Source: Acidobacteriota bacterium (GTDB lineage: Bacteria > Acidobacteriota > Terriglobia > Acidiferrales > UBA7541). Taken from it: a DNA stretch of 33,316 nt. This document shows positions 32,860 through 33,316 of this stretch, piece after piece; the stretch's first letter is position 1; the number at the start of each line of letters is the position of its first letter. A model generated the notes under the pieces. The model saw nothing but the letters and a program-made list of their open reading frames with translations. It made no database searches and had not been told where the DNA came from. Made by a program: the position numbers and the translations under genes. The stretch lies in contig QHYR01000021.1 of the NCBI GenBank assembly GCA_003223315.1, positions 1-33,316 of the forward strand, read 5' to 3'.

Positions 32860-33316
32860 GTGTATCCGTTCATTCATATCGGCCCTTTAACGCTGGGAAC
32901 GTACGGAATCATGGTCGCGACCGGCCTGATCTGTGCGTTCTTCGTTATACGCGCGGACCTGCGCCGAAGGGGCTACAGCGCCGAGGCAGAAAACATTATT
33001 GGCACAACGGGTTTGGCTGGTCTCGTCGGCGCCCGGCTCTATCATCTCCTCGAGTCCCCGTCGGAGTTTTTCGCCCATCCTTTGCCATTGCTCTTCAGCA
33101 CTATGGGTTTCGCTTGGTTTGGCGCGGTGATTGGCGGTTTCGTGGCCCTGGTCCTGCTGGCGCGGCACTACCAAATGAAAATTCTGTTGATGCTGGATAT
33201 TGCCTCCCCAGCTGCGGCCATCGGCTATGGCATTGGGCGCATCGGCTGTCTGATCTCGGGAGATGGAGACTACGGCGTCCCAACATCGCTCCCCTGGGGC
33301 ATGAGTTTTCCGAATG
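32860..33316 (+). CDS. Prolipoprotein diacylglyceryl transferase, 5' part
   Basis: Reading from GTG 32860 (GGAG six bases upstream) to the window edge gives 152 codons without a stop, so the ORF track omitted it. The protein starts YPFIHIGPLTLGTYGIMVATG, as Lgt does. It has the GLVGARLYHLLESP segment with the conserved Arg-Tyr-His, the GFAWFGAVIGG segment, and the Lgt signature GRIGCLISGDGDYGVPT near the end. Lgt transfers diacylglycerol from phosphatidylglycerol to the lipobox Cys of prolipoproteins in the inner membrane. This is the step that ActE, encoded in this window, would need. The C-terminal part lies outside the window. Confidence 0.95.
   Translation, partial: MYPFIHIGPLTLGTYGIMVATGLICAFFVIRADLRRRGYSAEAENIIGTTGLAGLVGARLYHLLESPSEFFAHPLPLLFSTMGFAWFGAVIGGFVALVLLARHYQMKILLMLDIASPAAAIGYGIGRIGCLISGDGDYGVPTSLPWGMSFPN

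Noticed and set aside
1-33316. CRISPR arrays, tRNA/rRNA genes, insertion sequences or prophage
   Set aside because: No regular repeat-spacer pattern, cloverleaf, transposase or phage gene was seen on either strand.

Overview
The window looks like chromosomal DNA of an Acidobacteriota-type bacterium. I infer this from gene content, not from a search: an alternative complex III (act) operon joined to a caa3 oxidase, a FecR/DUF6600 surface-type protein with a Gly/Ser/Arg-rich tail, a kinesin-light-chain-like TPR protein, and a CusCBA pump preceded by a small Cys-rich exported protein. No phage, plasmid, transposase, CRISPR, rRNA or tRNA gene was recognised.

Layout. (1) Positions 1-7562 hold mostly single-gene units: a small membrane protein, a TPR protein, a POTRA protein, a short secreted peptide, an SRPBCC protein, a protoglobin, a cytochrome c, a dienelactone-hydrolase-like enzyme and an exported alpha/beta hydrolase. 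(2) Positions 7747-14321, minus strand, hold a Cu/Ag-type RND efflux operon (Cys-rich exported protein, CusC, CusB with a C-terminal YtkA-like domain, CusA). (3) Positions 14379-15542 encode an Old Yellow Enzyme. (4) Positions 15700-27118, minus strand, hold one long respiratory operon read as actC(fragment)-actA-actB-actD-actE-actF-orf-sco-coxB-coxA-coxC-coxD. This is a quinol:cytochrome c/oxidase supercomplex with its copper chaperone. (5) Positions 27269-32690, plus strand, hold a membrane histidine kinase, an NtrC-type sigma54 activator and a FecR/DUF6600 protein. A close match to a -24/-12 promoter lies just before the FecR gene, and overlapping dyads lie about 110 bp further upstream, so the kinase-regulator pair probably drives its neighbour. 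(6) The window ends inside lgt, which the ORF track missed because it has no stop here.

The most striking signal is damage concentrated in the respiratory operon. actC is reduced to its C-terminal third and sits before actA instead of between actB and actD. At its broken end, a 41-42 bp piece of actC coding sequence lies in inverted orientation, like a templated insertion at a deletion scar. ActA has lost the first Cys of one of five heme motifs. ActB has an in-frame gap that removes the last ligand of its first Fe-S motif. actB, actF, coxB and coxA carry single-base indels, several in short homopolymers. The indels alone could be sequencing errors, and one more is seen outside the operon in the SRPBCC gene. 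The inversion, the relocation, the in-frame deletion and the Cys-to-Arg change are harder to explain that way. Either the operon is decaying, perhaps because another copy exists, or this part of the assembly is faulty. Raw reads would decide.
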